From: Nocardioides panacisoli
GTDB lineage: Bacteria > Actinomycetota > Actinomycetes > Propionibacteriales > Nocardioidaceae
Direction: 5' to 3'
Assembly: GCF_019448235.1 (NCBI RefSeq)
Contig: NZ_CP080409.1
Span: 2,418,001-2,482,000 of the forward strand
Length of the DNA stretch: 64,000 bases
Below the pieces are notes generated by a model. The model made no database searches, had not been told where the DNA came from, and saw only the letters and a list, made by a program, of their open reading frames with translations. Each line of letters starts with the position of its first letter. Positions within the stretch are counted from its first letter, which is position 1. A program made the position numbers and the translations under genes. Shown one piece after another: positions 1 to 8,682 of the stretch.

Positions 1-46
1 CGCCACCGCCTCCGGCGGCGGCACCAGCGCAGCGAACAGCCTCATG
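1..46 (-). CDS. thpR: 5' fragment of an RNA 2',3'-cyclic phosphodiesterase-like gene (ThpR/LigT family)
   Basis: Reading leftwards from the ATG at 46, fifteen codons give MRLFAALVPPPEAVA before the window ends. An N-terminus of the form M-R-(L/M)-F-(V/A)-A-(L/V)-x-P-P-E is typical of ThpR/LigT proteins, which hydrolyse RNA 2',3'-cyclic phosphates. A purine-rich stretch (AGGCAGGG on the minus strand) lies just before the ATG. The gene is co-directional with the rhamnosidase genes, whose last stop is at 69, so only 22 bp separate them. The catalytic HxT motifs lie outside the window, so the call rests on the N-terminus alone. Confidence 0.5.
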
Positions 47-68
47 GGCCCTGCCTACCACCATGGCC

Positions 69-3000
69 TCACTCGCAGGCAGCAGTCAGCCGCGGGTCGT
101 CCTTCGGCGCCCCACCCCGCTGGGTGCTGAGCACGTGGCAGCCCTGCGTCACGCCCTCGACTCGGAGGTAGCCACGCTCCCGCACCGCGTCCCGCGCGCG
201 GCCGTCGACGTAGACGACGTCGCGGTCGGCATCGCCCACGGGGACGTGGACCGTCGCCACCGAGTTGCCCGGCACGTGCACCCCGACGTCGGTGCGGTCC
301 CCGACGGTGTGGAAGGCCGCACCGATCGACCCGCGCAGGGTCGGCCGCGTGACGTGTGCCCAGTCGATGGCCCCCGGCTGCGGCCGCACGTCGTACGTCG
401 CGTAGCCGGGCGTCGTCGGCCGGATGCCGAACATGCCCTGCGGCACGTTGAACGCCGGGGAGGCCGCCCACGGGTGGGAGTAGGTCATGTTGCCCTTCAG
501 CGAGGCGTCCCAGGCCTCGGTCGTCGCGCCGGCGCCGTTGGCGATCATGTTGTGCCAGCTGCGGCGGCCGGTGCCCGTCAGTAACTCGTGGGCGAGGTCG
601 GAGCGGTCGCCGTTGTAGAGCGCCTCCACCAGGAACGCCGCGCAGTAGACGCTGCACTGCATGCCGCGGCTACCCAGGTACTCGGCCGCCTCGGCGGCAC
701 GCTCCTCGTCGGGCACCCCGAAGGCACTCGCGAAGCTGCTGGCGTGCACCGCGTGGTGGTCGACCGGCGTCCGGTCGCCCCGCAACCCGTCGCGGTAGGC
801 GCCGACCTCGTCGTCCCAGAGGTACTCGTTGATCGCGGCGCGCAGGCGCTCGCCGGTGGCGGCGTACGACGCGGCGTCGTCGTCCTTGCCAAGCGCTTCC
901 GCGATCGTCGCCATGTCCATGAAGGTCCGGTAGGCCAGTGAATTGATCACGGTGTTGTAGGGACCGAAGACGTAGCCGTCACGTTCGGTGGAGGGCCAGT
1001 CGACGATGTCGCAGTCGGTCTGGCTGTTGCACCCGTTGGAGCGGAAGTCCTTGCGGATCAGCCCGGTCTCCTCCTCGATCCACTGGGTCGGCAGCTTGTC
1101 GACCAGCTGGTCGTAGCTGCGTGCCAGCTGGGCGACGTCACCGGTCTGCTCGTAGCTGTCGTGCATGGCGAGGATCGTGTAGAGCGGCCACTCGGTCGGC
1201 CACGTACGCCGCGTGAGCAGGTAGTCGATGGAGTAGTTGCCCAGCGTGGGGTCGGAGGAGGTGAAGAAGTTGGCCATCATCTGCAGGTAGCTGTCGGCCT
1301 CGTAGGGCTCCCGCTCCCGGGTCCAGGAGTCCACGTAGAGGTTGTGGTTGGTGGTCTCCACGGTGTCCTTGGACAGCTGCCAGACCTGGTTGAGCGACTC
1401 GTCGGAGGAGTCGAAGACGGCGCCGTCGACGTCGAAGGGGTAGACCTGCGCCAGTGCCGGGAAGTCCTCGGCGCCGAGCCCGGTCGGCGCGCCGAGCACC
1501 TCGACGTAGCGGAACACGCGCATCCCCCACGTCTCGAGCTCGAGCGGCTCGTCGGTGAGTGTCCAGTGGTCCTGGTACTGGTTGCCGGTGCGCATGTTGG
1601 AGCGCACCTCCTGCGGACCCCACAGCTCCTCACCGAAGCGCAGCTCGACCTCTTGGCCGGCCTCACCGTCCAGCGCGAGGCGCACCCCGCCGATCCACGT
1701 GCGGCCGTAGTCGATGAAGTAGCGCCCCGGCTCCTTCTCCACGACCTCGGCGGGGTACTCCAGCCGCTGGCCGACCTTGTCGGTCGGCGTCGCGACGAGG
1801 TCGTCGTACGCCGACTGCGGCGTGGCCGCGGTCCACCCGGTGTCGTCGAAGCCCGGCTCGTCGAAGCCGACCGGGTAGGCGGCGGCCTGGAGGTCCTCCT
1901 TGGGGGCGGTGAAGTAGTTGGTGCCGATCGACCCGGCCCAGGGGTAGACCTCGCCGCCGGCCATGGAGGACCACTCCTCACCGGTCCCGAAGGTCTGCTG
2001 GCTGCCGTCGGCGTACTCGACGACGAGCTGTGCCTGGAAGCGCTGGTCCTGGCGGGTCCAGGACAGTGCGCCGAGGGCGTTGGCCCCGCCCTCACGGACG
2101 AGGTCGGTCACATCGTAGCCGTCGTAGCGGGTCTCCCCCGCGATCGAGCGGACCGGGCCGAGCCCGACGAACTCGCCGTTGAGCCAGAGCTTGTAGACGT
2201 ACTGCCGGCCCGGTTCGGGAGAGGACCCGGTGGCGAAGACGCTGGCCCAGGCGATCTCCTTGTCGGCCGCGGTGGCGAACTCGCCGCGCAGGAAGGCCCA
2301 GTCGGTCCCGCTGAGGCCGTGGACGCAGTTCTGCCCGGTGCCGACCCGGAGCCACCCGTCCTCGACCGTGCCGCAGGAGAAGTCGGTGGAGGGATCCTCG
2401 AAGTCGTTGTCGTAGAGGGTGCGGCCGTCGGCGGAGGTGAGCCGCAGGTCGTCCCACGCGTTGCGCTCGGACCCGCCGGTGCGGAACCCGACGGTGCCGC
2501 TGTTGAACCGGACGTCCTCGGTGGTGTCGACCAGCGCGTCGTTGAGGTAGGTGCGCACCGTGGCTCCCTCGACCTCCAGCCGCAGCCGGTAGTCGGTGTC
2601 CCGCTGGAGGTCGACGTCGAGCGGCACGGTCTTGAGCACCGCGTACGACCCGTTGACCCGCTGGTGGGGTGCGAGCTGGTTGACGCCGTCCCCACGGAAC
2701 TGCCACATCAGGTAGTTCTCGGCGTCCTGGGCGTTGAAGAGGATGGTGGCGTTCTGGGTGGTGATCCGGAACGTCGTCTCCAGTGTGTAGTCCTGCCAGT
2801 CCAGCACCGCCGGGGATCCGAGCCAGATCGGCTCGCTGTTGCCCCAGTCCCCGCCCAACGCGGTGCCGAACTCCGCGACGCGCGACCACGGGGACCGCTT
2901 GCCGTCCTCGGTCCAGGTGCGGACCCGCCACAGGTAGTGTTCACCGCGCTCCAACTGCGGGCCGGCGTAGGGCACGTTGGTGCTCTGCGCCCCGACAGTC

Positions 3001-3284
3001 CGGCCGGAGTCCCAGTGGAGGTCCTTCCCCGACATCAGCCCGGGCCGGGTCTGGGCGACCTGCACCTGGTACGCCGACTGCGCCTCGGCACCGACCCGCC
3101 ACCCCAGCAGCGGGGCGTCGGTGTCGTCGAGGTCGGCGGGCGCCGTCCGCTGGCCGATGGTCAGCCCGTCCGGCATGGGGCTGCCGGGGGCCGCGGACGT
3201 CGGGGCGGCGAGGGAGAACAGGCCGGCCACCAGGGCCAAGGTGCCGACCAGTGCCGCGGCGCGGTGGCGGGGTGCGAGATGCAT
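69..3284 (-). CDS. secreted alpha-L-rhamnosidase, GH78 family (divergent subgroup)
   Basis: A 1071-aa protein that should release terminal L-rhamnose from plant or microbial glycosides outside the cell. Residues 1-32 form a signal peptide (basic start, Leu/Ala-rich core, Ala-x-Ala site). An N-terminal fibronectin-like/Bac_rhamnosid_N region and a jelly-roll insert precede the (alpha/alpha)6 catalytic domain from about residue 620, and a beta-sandwich ends the protein. The general-acid region reads SWTREREPYEAD near residue 655, unlike the DERxGWTGD of canonical GH78; a TTEAWD motif near 923 matches the general-base site. The ATG has a GGAG-like site five bases upstream. It lies 57 bp after the other rhamnosidase and is the last gene of the rhamnose operon. 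GH78 membership is secure; the exact substrate is not. Confidence 0.88.
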   Translation of the reverse strand: MHLAPRHRAAALVGTLALVAGLFSLAAPTSAAPGSPMPDGLTIGQRTAPADLDDTDAPLLGWRVGAEAQSAYQVQVAQTRPGLMSGKDLHWDSGRTVGAQSTNVPYAGPQLERGEHYLWRVRTWTEDGKRSPWSRVAEFGTALGGDWGNSEPIWLGSPAVLDWQDYTLETTFRITTQNATILFNAQDAENYLMWQFRGDGVNQLAPHQRVNGSYAVLKTVPLDVDLQRDTDYRLRLEVEGATVRTYLNDALVDTTEDVRFNSGTVGFRTGGSERNAWDDLRLTSADGRTLYDNDFEDPSTDFSCGTVEDGWLRVGTGQNCVHGLSGTDWAFLRGEFATAADKEIAWASVFATGSSPEPGRQYVYKLWLNGEFVGLGPVRSIAGETRYDGYDVTDLVREGGANALGALSWTRQDQRFQAQLVVEYADGSQQTFGTGEEWSSMAGGEVYPWAGSIGTNYFTAPKEDLQAAAYPVGFDEPGFDDTGWTAATPQSAYDDLVATPTDKVGQRLEYPAEVVEKEPGRYFIDYGRTWIGGVRLALDGEAGQEVELRFGEELWGPQEVRSNMRTGNQYQDHWTLTDEPLELETWGMRVFRYVEVLGAPTGLGAEDFPALAQVYPFDVDGAVFDSSDESLNQVWQLSKDTVETTNHNLYVDSWTREREPYEADSYLQMMANFFTSSDPTLGNYSIDYLLTRRTWPTEWPLYTILAMHDSYEQTGDVAQLARSYDQLVDKLPTQWIEEETGLIRKDFRSNGCNSQTDCDIVDWPSTERDGYVFGPYNTVINSLAYRTFMDMATIAEALGKDDDAASYAATGERLRAAINEYLWDDEVGAYRDGLRGDRTPVDHHAVHASSFASAFGVPDEERAAEAAEYLGSRGMQCSVYCAAFLVEALYNGDRSDLAHELLTGTGRRSWHNMIANGAGATTEAWDASLKGNMTYSHPWAASPAFNVPQGMFGIRPTTPGYATYDVRPQPGAIDWAHVTRPTLRGSIGAAFHTVGDRTDVGVHVPGNSVATVHVPVGDADRDVVYVDGRARDAVRERGYLRVEGVTQGCHVLSTQRGGAPKDDPRLTAACE

Positions 3285-3341
3285 GGGTGCTCCGTCGGGG
3301 GTGAGGCGGGAACGGGTGGGTGGGGCAGGCTCAGTCGCAGG

Positions 3342-6300
3342 TCAATCGGTCGGCACGACCCAGACGTCGGCGACGGAGGGGTCGTAGTCGCCGTCGACGT
3401 CCTGGAACCGCATCCGGACGGTGCCGTCGGCGGTGGCCGCCGAGGGCTCGACCACGAACTGGTGGGTGCGTGCGCCGGCGCCGCCCTCGGAACGGGACAC
3501 GTCGACCTCGTGGACGACCTCGCCGTCCGTCCGGACCTCGTAGGTCTTGCGGGTGGCGCCGTCGAAGGTCTCGACGACCCGCACCACGAAGGCACCGTCG
3601 GTCGGCACGGCGACGTCGAACTCGAACCAGCCGCCCGGGTAGGACGAGTGGGTGTAGCGACGGGTCAGCCCGGCCTCGGTGTTGATGCCGGAGTGCTCGG
3701 AGGCCGTGAGCCCGTGGTCGGACTCCGACGCGCCGTCCCCGAGGTCGACGTGGTCGGTCGGGTCCTCCGGCGGCGTCGGGAGGTCGACACGGATCGTGCC
3801 GGTGGCCTGCTCGGCGTCGGTCGGGCCGGTCGCGACGGTCACCGCGGCCTGGCCGTCGGCGACCGTGCGGGGCACGGCGACGTCGGCCGACACCGTGGTT
3901 GTTCCACCGGGCTCGAGCCGGTAATCGACGGGCGCCGGCGCCTCCCAGCCCTCGGGCACGGTGAGCGTGACCTGTCCGGTCTGCTCGACGTCGGTCCGGT
4001 TGGTCAGGGTCGTCGTCACGCTGGCGCTCTCTCCGCCCTCGACCGCGTCCGGGGTCGTGGACACGTCGTCGATACCGACACCGGGTGCGACCATCAGGGC
4101 TGCCGAGACCGGGAGTCGCGCCGACCCGCCGACGTAGCGATAGCTCACCTCGCCGGTCAGCTCTGCGGTGCTGGCCTCGGCGCCGGCCGGCACCGAGACG
4201 TCGTACGCGTGGGACTGGGTCGCGCTGCCCTTGACCGTCGAGCGGTGGCGACCGACGGGCTCGACCGACCACCCCTCGGGCACCTCCAGGGTGGACTCCA
4301 CCCCCGTCAGCGGTCGCTTCCCGGCGTTCTCCAGTGAGATGCGGACCCGGACCACGTCGCCGGGCAGGATCTCCTCCCCGGTCACCTCCATCCCGGCCAC
4401 CGCGCCGATGAGCCGCGACGAGGCGCGTGAGAGCTTGCGCTCGATGCCGGCGAGGGCGTTGCGCAGCGACTCCGCCGCGGCCTCGTCGATCGCACCCCGG
4501 TCCGCGTAGGTCGTGGCCCAGCGGTCGAGGTCGGCCGCGCTGGCCAACGCCCGGTGGACGGCAGCCGCGGTGAGTTCGTCGCGGGCGCCGCGCTCGTGGA
4601 GTCGCCACGCGGCCCCGATCTCGCCCCGCATCAGCTTGGTGCGGAGCGCGAGGTGGCGCCGGGCGATCTTGCCGAGGCCACGCACCTCGAGCGCGTCGAC
4701 GGCATCGGCGAACGCCGCTGCCTGCGCCCGTGCCGCGCCCAGGTCACCCAGCACCCGGTCGACGGCGAAGGTGTAGTCGCCCGAGCCGACCTCGAGCACC
4801 ACGTCGCCGTCCGCCTGCTCGACGTAGCGGACGTCGTCGACGTCGCCGATCGGCGTACCGCCCTCGGTGACGGCCCACTGGTTCGGGGCGGGGATCCGCA
4901 CCTCCGCGGTGGTGTTGGCCGGGATCGTCAGGTCCAGGCGCATCGGCCCGTCGCTGGTGTCCCAGGCGCTGCGCACGGTGCCGTACGGCGTCTCGTGGCT
5001 GAAGTCGACCTGGTCGATGCCGTCCCCGGGCTCGGGGTCGACGAGGACCTTCTCGTAGCCGGGCTCGGCGGCCGAGACGCCAGCCATCGTGCGGTACATC
5101 CACTCCCCGACCGCGCCGTAGGCGTAGTGGTTGAAGGAGTTCATGCCGACGTTGTTGAACGAGCCGTCGGGGTTGATGGAGTTCCAGCGCTCCCAGACCG
5201 TGGTCGCGCCCTTGCCGATCTCATAACCCCAGGACGGGTAGTCCTCGTTCTGCAGCAGGCGGTAGGCGATGTCGGAGCGGCCGGCCTCGGTCAACGCCGG
5301 CAGCAGCCCGTCGACGCCGAGGAAGCCGGTGGACAGGTGGTAGTCGCGGCGCTCGAGGGTCTCGACGAACTGGTCGACCACGGCGTCGCGCTCGTCCTCG
5401 GGTGCGAGGTCGTTGGTGAGGGTGAGGATGTAGGACGTCTGGCTGTCGCCCTTGACGGTGCCGTCGCCACCGATGAAGGCGTCCTGGTATGCCGCCCGGA
5501 TCGCCTCGTAGCGCTGGGTCAGCTCGGCGGCCTCGCCGTCGCGGCCGATCGCGGCCGCCATCTGTGCCAGCTCACGAGTGCTCTTGGCCACGAAGGCGGT
5601 GTCGAGCACGTCGGCCGGAGTGGGGTCGTCGAGGTTGAGCCAGTCCAGGTAGCCACCGGCGGAGCGGATGTGGTCGGTCGAGTCGGCCTCGAGGAAGTCG
5701 ACGTAGCGCCGCATCATGTCGTAGTTCTCGCGGATGACGTCGGTGTCGCCGTAGGCCTGCCACAGCGTCCACGGCACGTGCACGCCGGCGTCCATCCAAC
5801 CGGCGGACTCGTATCCACCGTCGAAGCGGCCGGGCACGACGGGTGCCACGCCGGGCAGTGAACCGTTGGGGCGCTGGGTGTCGCGCAGGTCCTGCAGCCA
5901 CTTGGTCAGGAAGGACTGCGAGTCCATGTTGTAGACGGCGGTGCGGGCGAAGACGTTGATGTCCCCGGTCCAGCCCATGCGCTCGTCCCGTGCGGGGGTG
6001 TCGGTCGGGATGGAGAGGAAGTTGCCCCGCATGCCCCACACGATGTTGCTGTGCAGCTGGTCGACCAGGTCCGAGCTGGTGTCCAGCTCGCTGGTGAGGT
6101 CGCCGTCGGTGCCGACCACGACGCCGACCAGGTCCTCGGCGTCCGGCGCCTCGTCGACCCCGGAGATCTCGACGTAGCGGAAGCCGTGGAAGGTGAAGGA
6201 GGGCTCGAAGGTCTCCGGCTCGTCGCTGACGAAGGTGTAGCGGTCGGTGGCCTTCGCCGTGCGGAGGTTGGCGGTGTAGAGGGTGCCGTCGGGGTTGAGC

Positions 6301-7979
6301 ACCTCGCCGTGGCGGACGGTGACGGTCTGGCCGGGCTCGCCGCGGAGCGTCAGCCGCACGTGGCCGACCATGTTCTGGCCGAGGTCGTAGAGGTAGGTGC
6401 CCTCGGTCGGCGAGTCGATCTGCTCGGCGGTCTCGAGCTCCTCGGTGACGCGCACGTCGACCGCGGTCTGCGGCTCGAGCACGTCGGTCGGCTCGTCGCG
6501 GACCGCGACGCCGCTCCAGCCATCGGCGTCGTAGCCGGGCTCGTCCCAGCCCTCGACCTCGGCGGCGCGGCGGGCGTCGTAGGACTCACCGTCGAGGAGG
6601 TCGGCCTCGCGGGTGGGGCCGTCGGTGCTGCGCCAGGTGTCGTCGGTGCCGATCACGGCGGTCGTACCGTCGGCGTACTCGACGTGCATCTCGGCGATCA
6701 CGGAGGTGTCGGTGCCGTATACGTCGGTGCCGAACATCGCGACCTTGCCGGTGTACCACCCGGGCGCCACCTCGGCGCCGAGCACGTTGGCGCCGGCACG
6801 GACCTGGTCGGTGACGTCGTAGGCCTGGTAGTCGATGCGCTCGTCGTACGCCGTCCAGCCGGGTGCCAGCTCGGCGTCGCCGACGCGCTCGCCGTTGAGT
6901 CGCAGCTCGTAGACACCGCGCGCCGAGGCGTAGACGCGGGCGCTCACGACCTCCTTCTCGGCCAGGTCGACCTCGGTGCGCAGCAGCGGGACGGAGTCGT
7001 CGGTGCGCAGCCAGGCCTCGCTGTCGCCGCTGACGTCGAGGCCGTCGTCCGTCACCTCACCGGCGACGAAGGTCTGGTCACCCCCGGCGAAGTCGCTGCT
7101 GACCAGGCTGGTCCCGTCGGCGCTGGTGACGGTCAGGTCGTGGACGAGTCCGCGCTCCTCGCCGTTGGTGCGGAAACCCATCGTGCCGGAGCCACCGAAG
7201 GTGGTGTCAGTGCGCTGGTCGAGGACCTCGTCGTCGACGCGGGTGGTGATGGTGGCGCCGTCGACGGTGATCTCGTAGTCGTGCTCGGCGGCGAAGTCGA
7301 AGCCGTCGGGGAACCCGGTCGGGTCCAGCACGCTGTACCCGCCGTTCTTCACGTGCGGACGGAGCGCGTGGTCGGCCTCGCTGAGCTGCCACATGTAGGC
7401 GTGCTCGGTGTCCTCCCCGCGGAAGTAGACGCCGAGGGCGCCGCTGATGTCGGAGGCGGTGAAGGCGATCGTGTAGTCGGTCCACTCGGCACCGGGACCG
7501 TCGGTGTCGGCGCCGATCCACTCACCCGTCCAGCCCTCGTGGCCGAGCCCGGTGCCGAAGCGGGCGGGCTCGCTCCAGCCGGAGGCGGTGCCGCGGTCGT
7601 CCCAGACCCGTACCGACCAGGCGTACTCGGTGCCGGCGGTGAGGTCGGGGCCGTCGTAGGCGACGTCGACTGAGCGGGCCGAGGTGACCTTGCCGCTGTC
7701 CCACACGTCGGGGTCGTCCAGCGCGCCGGCCGAGGTCGCGACGTGCACCTCGTAGGCCTGCTGGCCCACGCCGCGCCGGTCGGCGTCGAGCTGCCACCCG
7801 AGGACGGGGTCGGCCACCTCGATGCCGAGCGGCTCGGCGAGGTGGTTGACCCGGAGCTCACCCACCGACACCGGGGAGGGCGCGCTCCCGCGCGCCGCCG
7901 TCGGGGTCGCCGCGGTGGCGGCGGGTGCCGCGGCGGTCACGACCGCTGCGGCGAGGATGCCGGCGAGGTACTGGCGCAC
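3342..7979 (-). CDS. large multidomain secreted alpha-L-rhamnosidase, GH78 family
   Basis: About 1545 aa. I chose the GTG at 7979: GAAGGAG lies seven bases upstream and the protein then opens with a clean signal peptide (RQYLAGILAAAVVTAAAPAATAA). An in-frame ATG at 8042 would add 21 residues that spoil it. N-terminal beta domains precede the catalytic domain, with the canonical general-acid motif DERMGWTGD near residue 665 and the general-base motif WERWNS near 930. Beyond the usual GH78 length are a helical linker, two NEW3-like beta domains (about 1195-1290 and 1310-1400, each with a VPEGW motif) and a C-terminal beta domain (about 1410-1545). These may bind sugar or the cell surface. It follows lutC by 94 bp, the widest gap in the operon. 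Confidence 0.9.
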   Translation of the reverse strand: MRQYLAGILAAAVVTAAAPAATAATPTAARGSAPSPVSVGELRVNHLAEPLGIEVADPVLGWQLDADRRGVGQQAYEVHVATSAGALDDPDVWDSGKVTSARSVDVAYDGPDLTAGTEYAWSVRVWDDRGTASGWSEPARFGTGLGHEGWTGEWIGADTDGPGAEWTDYTIAFTASDISGALGVYFRGEDTEHAYMWQLSEADHALRPHVKNGGYSVLDPTGFPDGFDFAAEHDYEITVDGATITTRVDDEVLDQRTDTTFGGSGTMGFRTNGEERGLVHDLTVTSADGTSLVSSDFAGGDQTFVAGEVTDDGLDVSGDSEAWLRTDDSVPLLRTEVDLAEKEVVSARVYASARGVYELRLNGERVGDAELAPGWTAYDERIDYQAYDVTDQVRAGANVLGAEVAPGWYTGKVAMFGTDVYGTDTSVIAEMHVEYADGTTAVIGTDDTWRSTDGPTREADLLDGESYDARRAAEVEGWDEPGYDADGWSGVAVRDEPTDVLEPQTAVDVRVTEELETAEQIDSPTEGTYLYDLGQNMVGHVRLTLRGEPGQTVTVRHGEVLNPDGTLYTANLRTAKATDRYTFVSDEPETFEPSFTFHGFRYVEISGVDEAPDAEDLVGVVVGTDGDLTSELDTSSDLVDQLHSNIVWGMRGNFLSIPTDTPARDERMGWTGDINVFARTAVYNMDSQSFLTKWLQDLRDTQRPNGSLPGVAPVVPGRFDGGYESAGWMDAGVHVPWTLWQAYGDTDVIRENYDMMRRYVDFLEADSTDHIRSAGGYLDWLNLDDPTPADVLDTAFVAKSTRELAQMAAAIGRDGEAAELTQRYEAIRAAYQDAFIGGDGTVKGDSQTSYILTLTNDLAPEDERDAVVDQFVETLERRDYHLSTGFLGVDGLLPALTEAGRSDIAYRLLQNEDYPSWGYEIGKGATTVWERWNSINPDGSFNNVGMNSFNHYAYGAVGEWMYRTMAGVSAAEPGYEKVLVDPEPGDGIDQVDFSHETPYGTVRSAWDTSDGPMRLDLTIPANTTAEVRIPAPNQWAVTEGGTPIGDVDDVRYVEQADGDVVLEVGSGDYTFAVDRVLGDLGAARAQAAAFADAVDALEVRGLGKIARRHLALRTKLMRGEIGAAWRLHERGARDELTAAAVHRALASAADLDRWATTYADRGAIDEAAAESLRNALAGIERKLSRASSRLIGAVAGMEVTGEEILPGDVVRVRISLENAGKRPLTGVESTLEVPEGWSVEPVGRHRSTVKGSATQSHAYDVSVPAGAEASTAELTGEVSYRYVGGSARLPVSAALMVAPGVGIDDVSTTPDAVEGGESASVTTTLTNRTDVEQTGQVTLTVPEGWEAPAPVDYRLEPGGTTTVSADVAVPRTVADGQAAVTVATGPTDAEQATGTIRVDLPTPPEDPTDHVDLGDGASESDHGLTASEHSGINTEAGLTRRYTHSSYPGGWFEFDVAVPTDGAFVVRVVETFDGATRKTYEVRTDGEVVHEVDVSRSEGGAGARTHQFVVEPSAATADGTVRMRFQDVDGDYDPSVADVWVVPTD

Positions 7980-8007
7980 GGAGTGCTCCTTCGATCGGTG
8001 GCCCGTC

Positions 8008-8021
8008 GTGAAACGATTCAT
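8008..8021. promoter_or_regulatory. weak candidate RhaR operator before the GH78 pair
   Basis: GTGAAACGATTCAT resembles the TTGAAA-NN-TTTCAA palindrome at the start of the operon in 9 of 12 half-site positions (5/6 left, 4/6 right). It lies 29 bp upstream of the rhamnosidase start, in the only gap of the operon close to 100 bp. It could serve an internal promoter for the two rhamnosidases. The match is imperfect and I see no clear promoter boxes beside it. Confidence 0.25.
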
Positions 8022-8073
8022 CCGCATTGTGGCGACGGTCACACCACCGGGGCAACACCCTGACCGGTTCCGG

Positions 8074-8682
8074 TCACCCCTCGGTGTCGACGACGATCAC
8101 GTGGAGCTGCCGGGGGCCGTGGACGCCCTCCACGCGGTCGAGCTCGATGTCGCTGGTCGCGCTGGGGCCGCTGATCCAGGTCAACGGCCGGTCGGGGTCG
8201 AGCAGCGCGACCGCGTCGGGCACGTCGGCGACGACCTGGTCGGCGCGCACGACACAGACGTGCCGGTCGGGCACCAGCGTCAGGGCGCGACGTCCCTGGT
8301 CCTCGGTGTGGTCGAGCACGAGCGTGCCGGTCTCGGCGATGCCGACGCGGCAGGCGGTCACGACGGCGTCGACGGCGTCGAGGTCGGCCGCGGTGAGCCC
8401 GTCGTCGACGATCGCCTCGGGGACGCCGGCGCGCACCTCCTCGGCCAACCCGGGCGGCACGACCACGCGCTCCCCTGCCGGGATCGCCTCGGCAACCGCC
8501 TGCGCCAGCCCTTGGGCGACGACGCGCACGACGACCGCCCGGTAGTCGGCCACCCGCTCGGCGAAGTGGGCGACCGGGTCCGCGGTGGTGGCACCGACGG
8601 GCGCGACGACCGGATCGGGGTCCGGGTCGAGGCCCGCCACCGCTTCACGCACGCGCCGCAGGATCTCGTCACGCGCGCTCAT
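8074..8682 (-). CDS. lutC: L-lactate utilization protein LutC (LUD domain)
   Basis: A 202-aa LUD-domain protein, third subunit of the LutABC complex that oxidises L-lactate to pyruvate in the cytoplasm. The start MSARDEILRRVREAV is typical of LutC, and the motif TGTLVLDHTEDQGRRALTLV matches the conserved LUD core. The ATG at 8682 overlaps the lutB stop by 4 nt (ATGA), so the two are translationally coupled; a longer in-frame opening upstream is spurious. In the rhamnose operon it would consume the lactate made from rhamnose-derived lactaldehyde. No signal peptide or membrane segment. Confidence 0.92.
   Translation of the reverse strand: MSARDEILRRVREAVAGLDPDPDPVVAPVGATTADPVAHFAERVADYRAVVVRVVAQGLAQAVAEAIPAGERVVVPPGLAEEVRAGVPEAIVDDGLTAADLDAVDAVVTACRVGIAETGTLVLDHTEDQGRRALTLVPDRHVCVVRADQVVADVPDAVALLDPDRPLTWISGPSATSDIELDRVEGVHGPRQLHVIVVDTEG

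Noticed and set aside
1161..4337. 1058-codon plus-strand open frame
   Set aside because: Antisense to both rhamnosidase genes; Val/Gly/Arg-rich mirror product with no domain, typical of GC-rich shadows.
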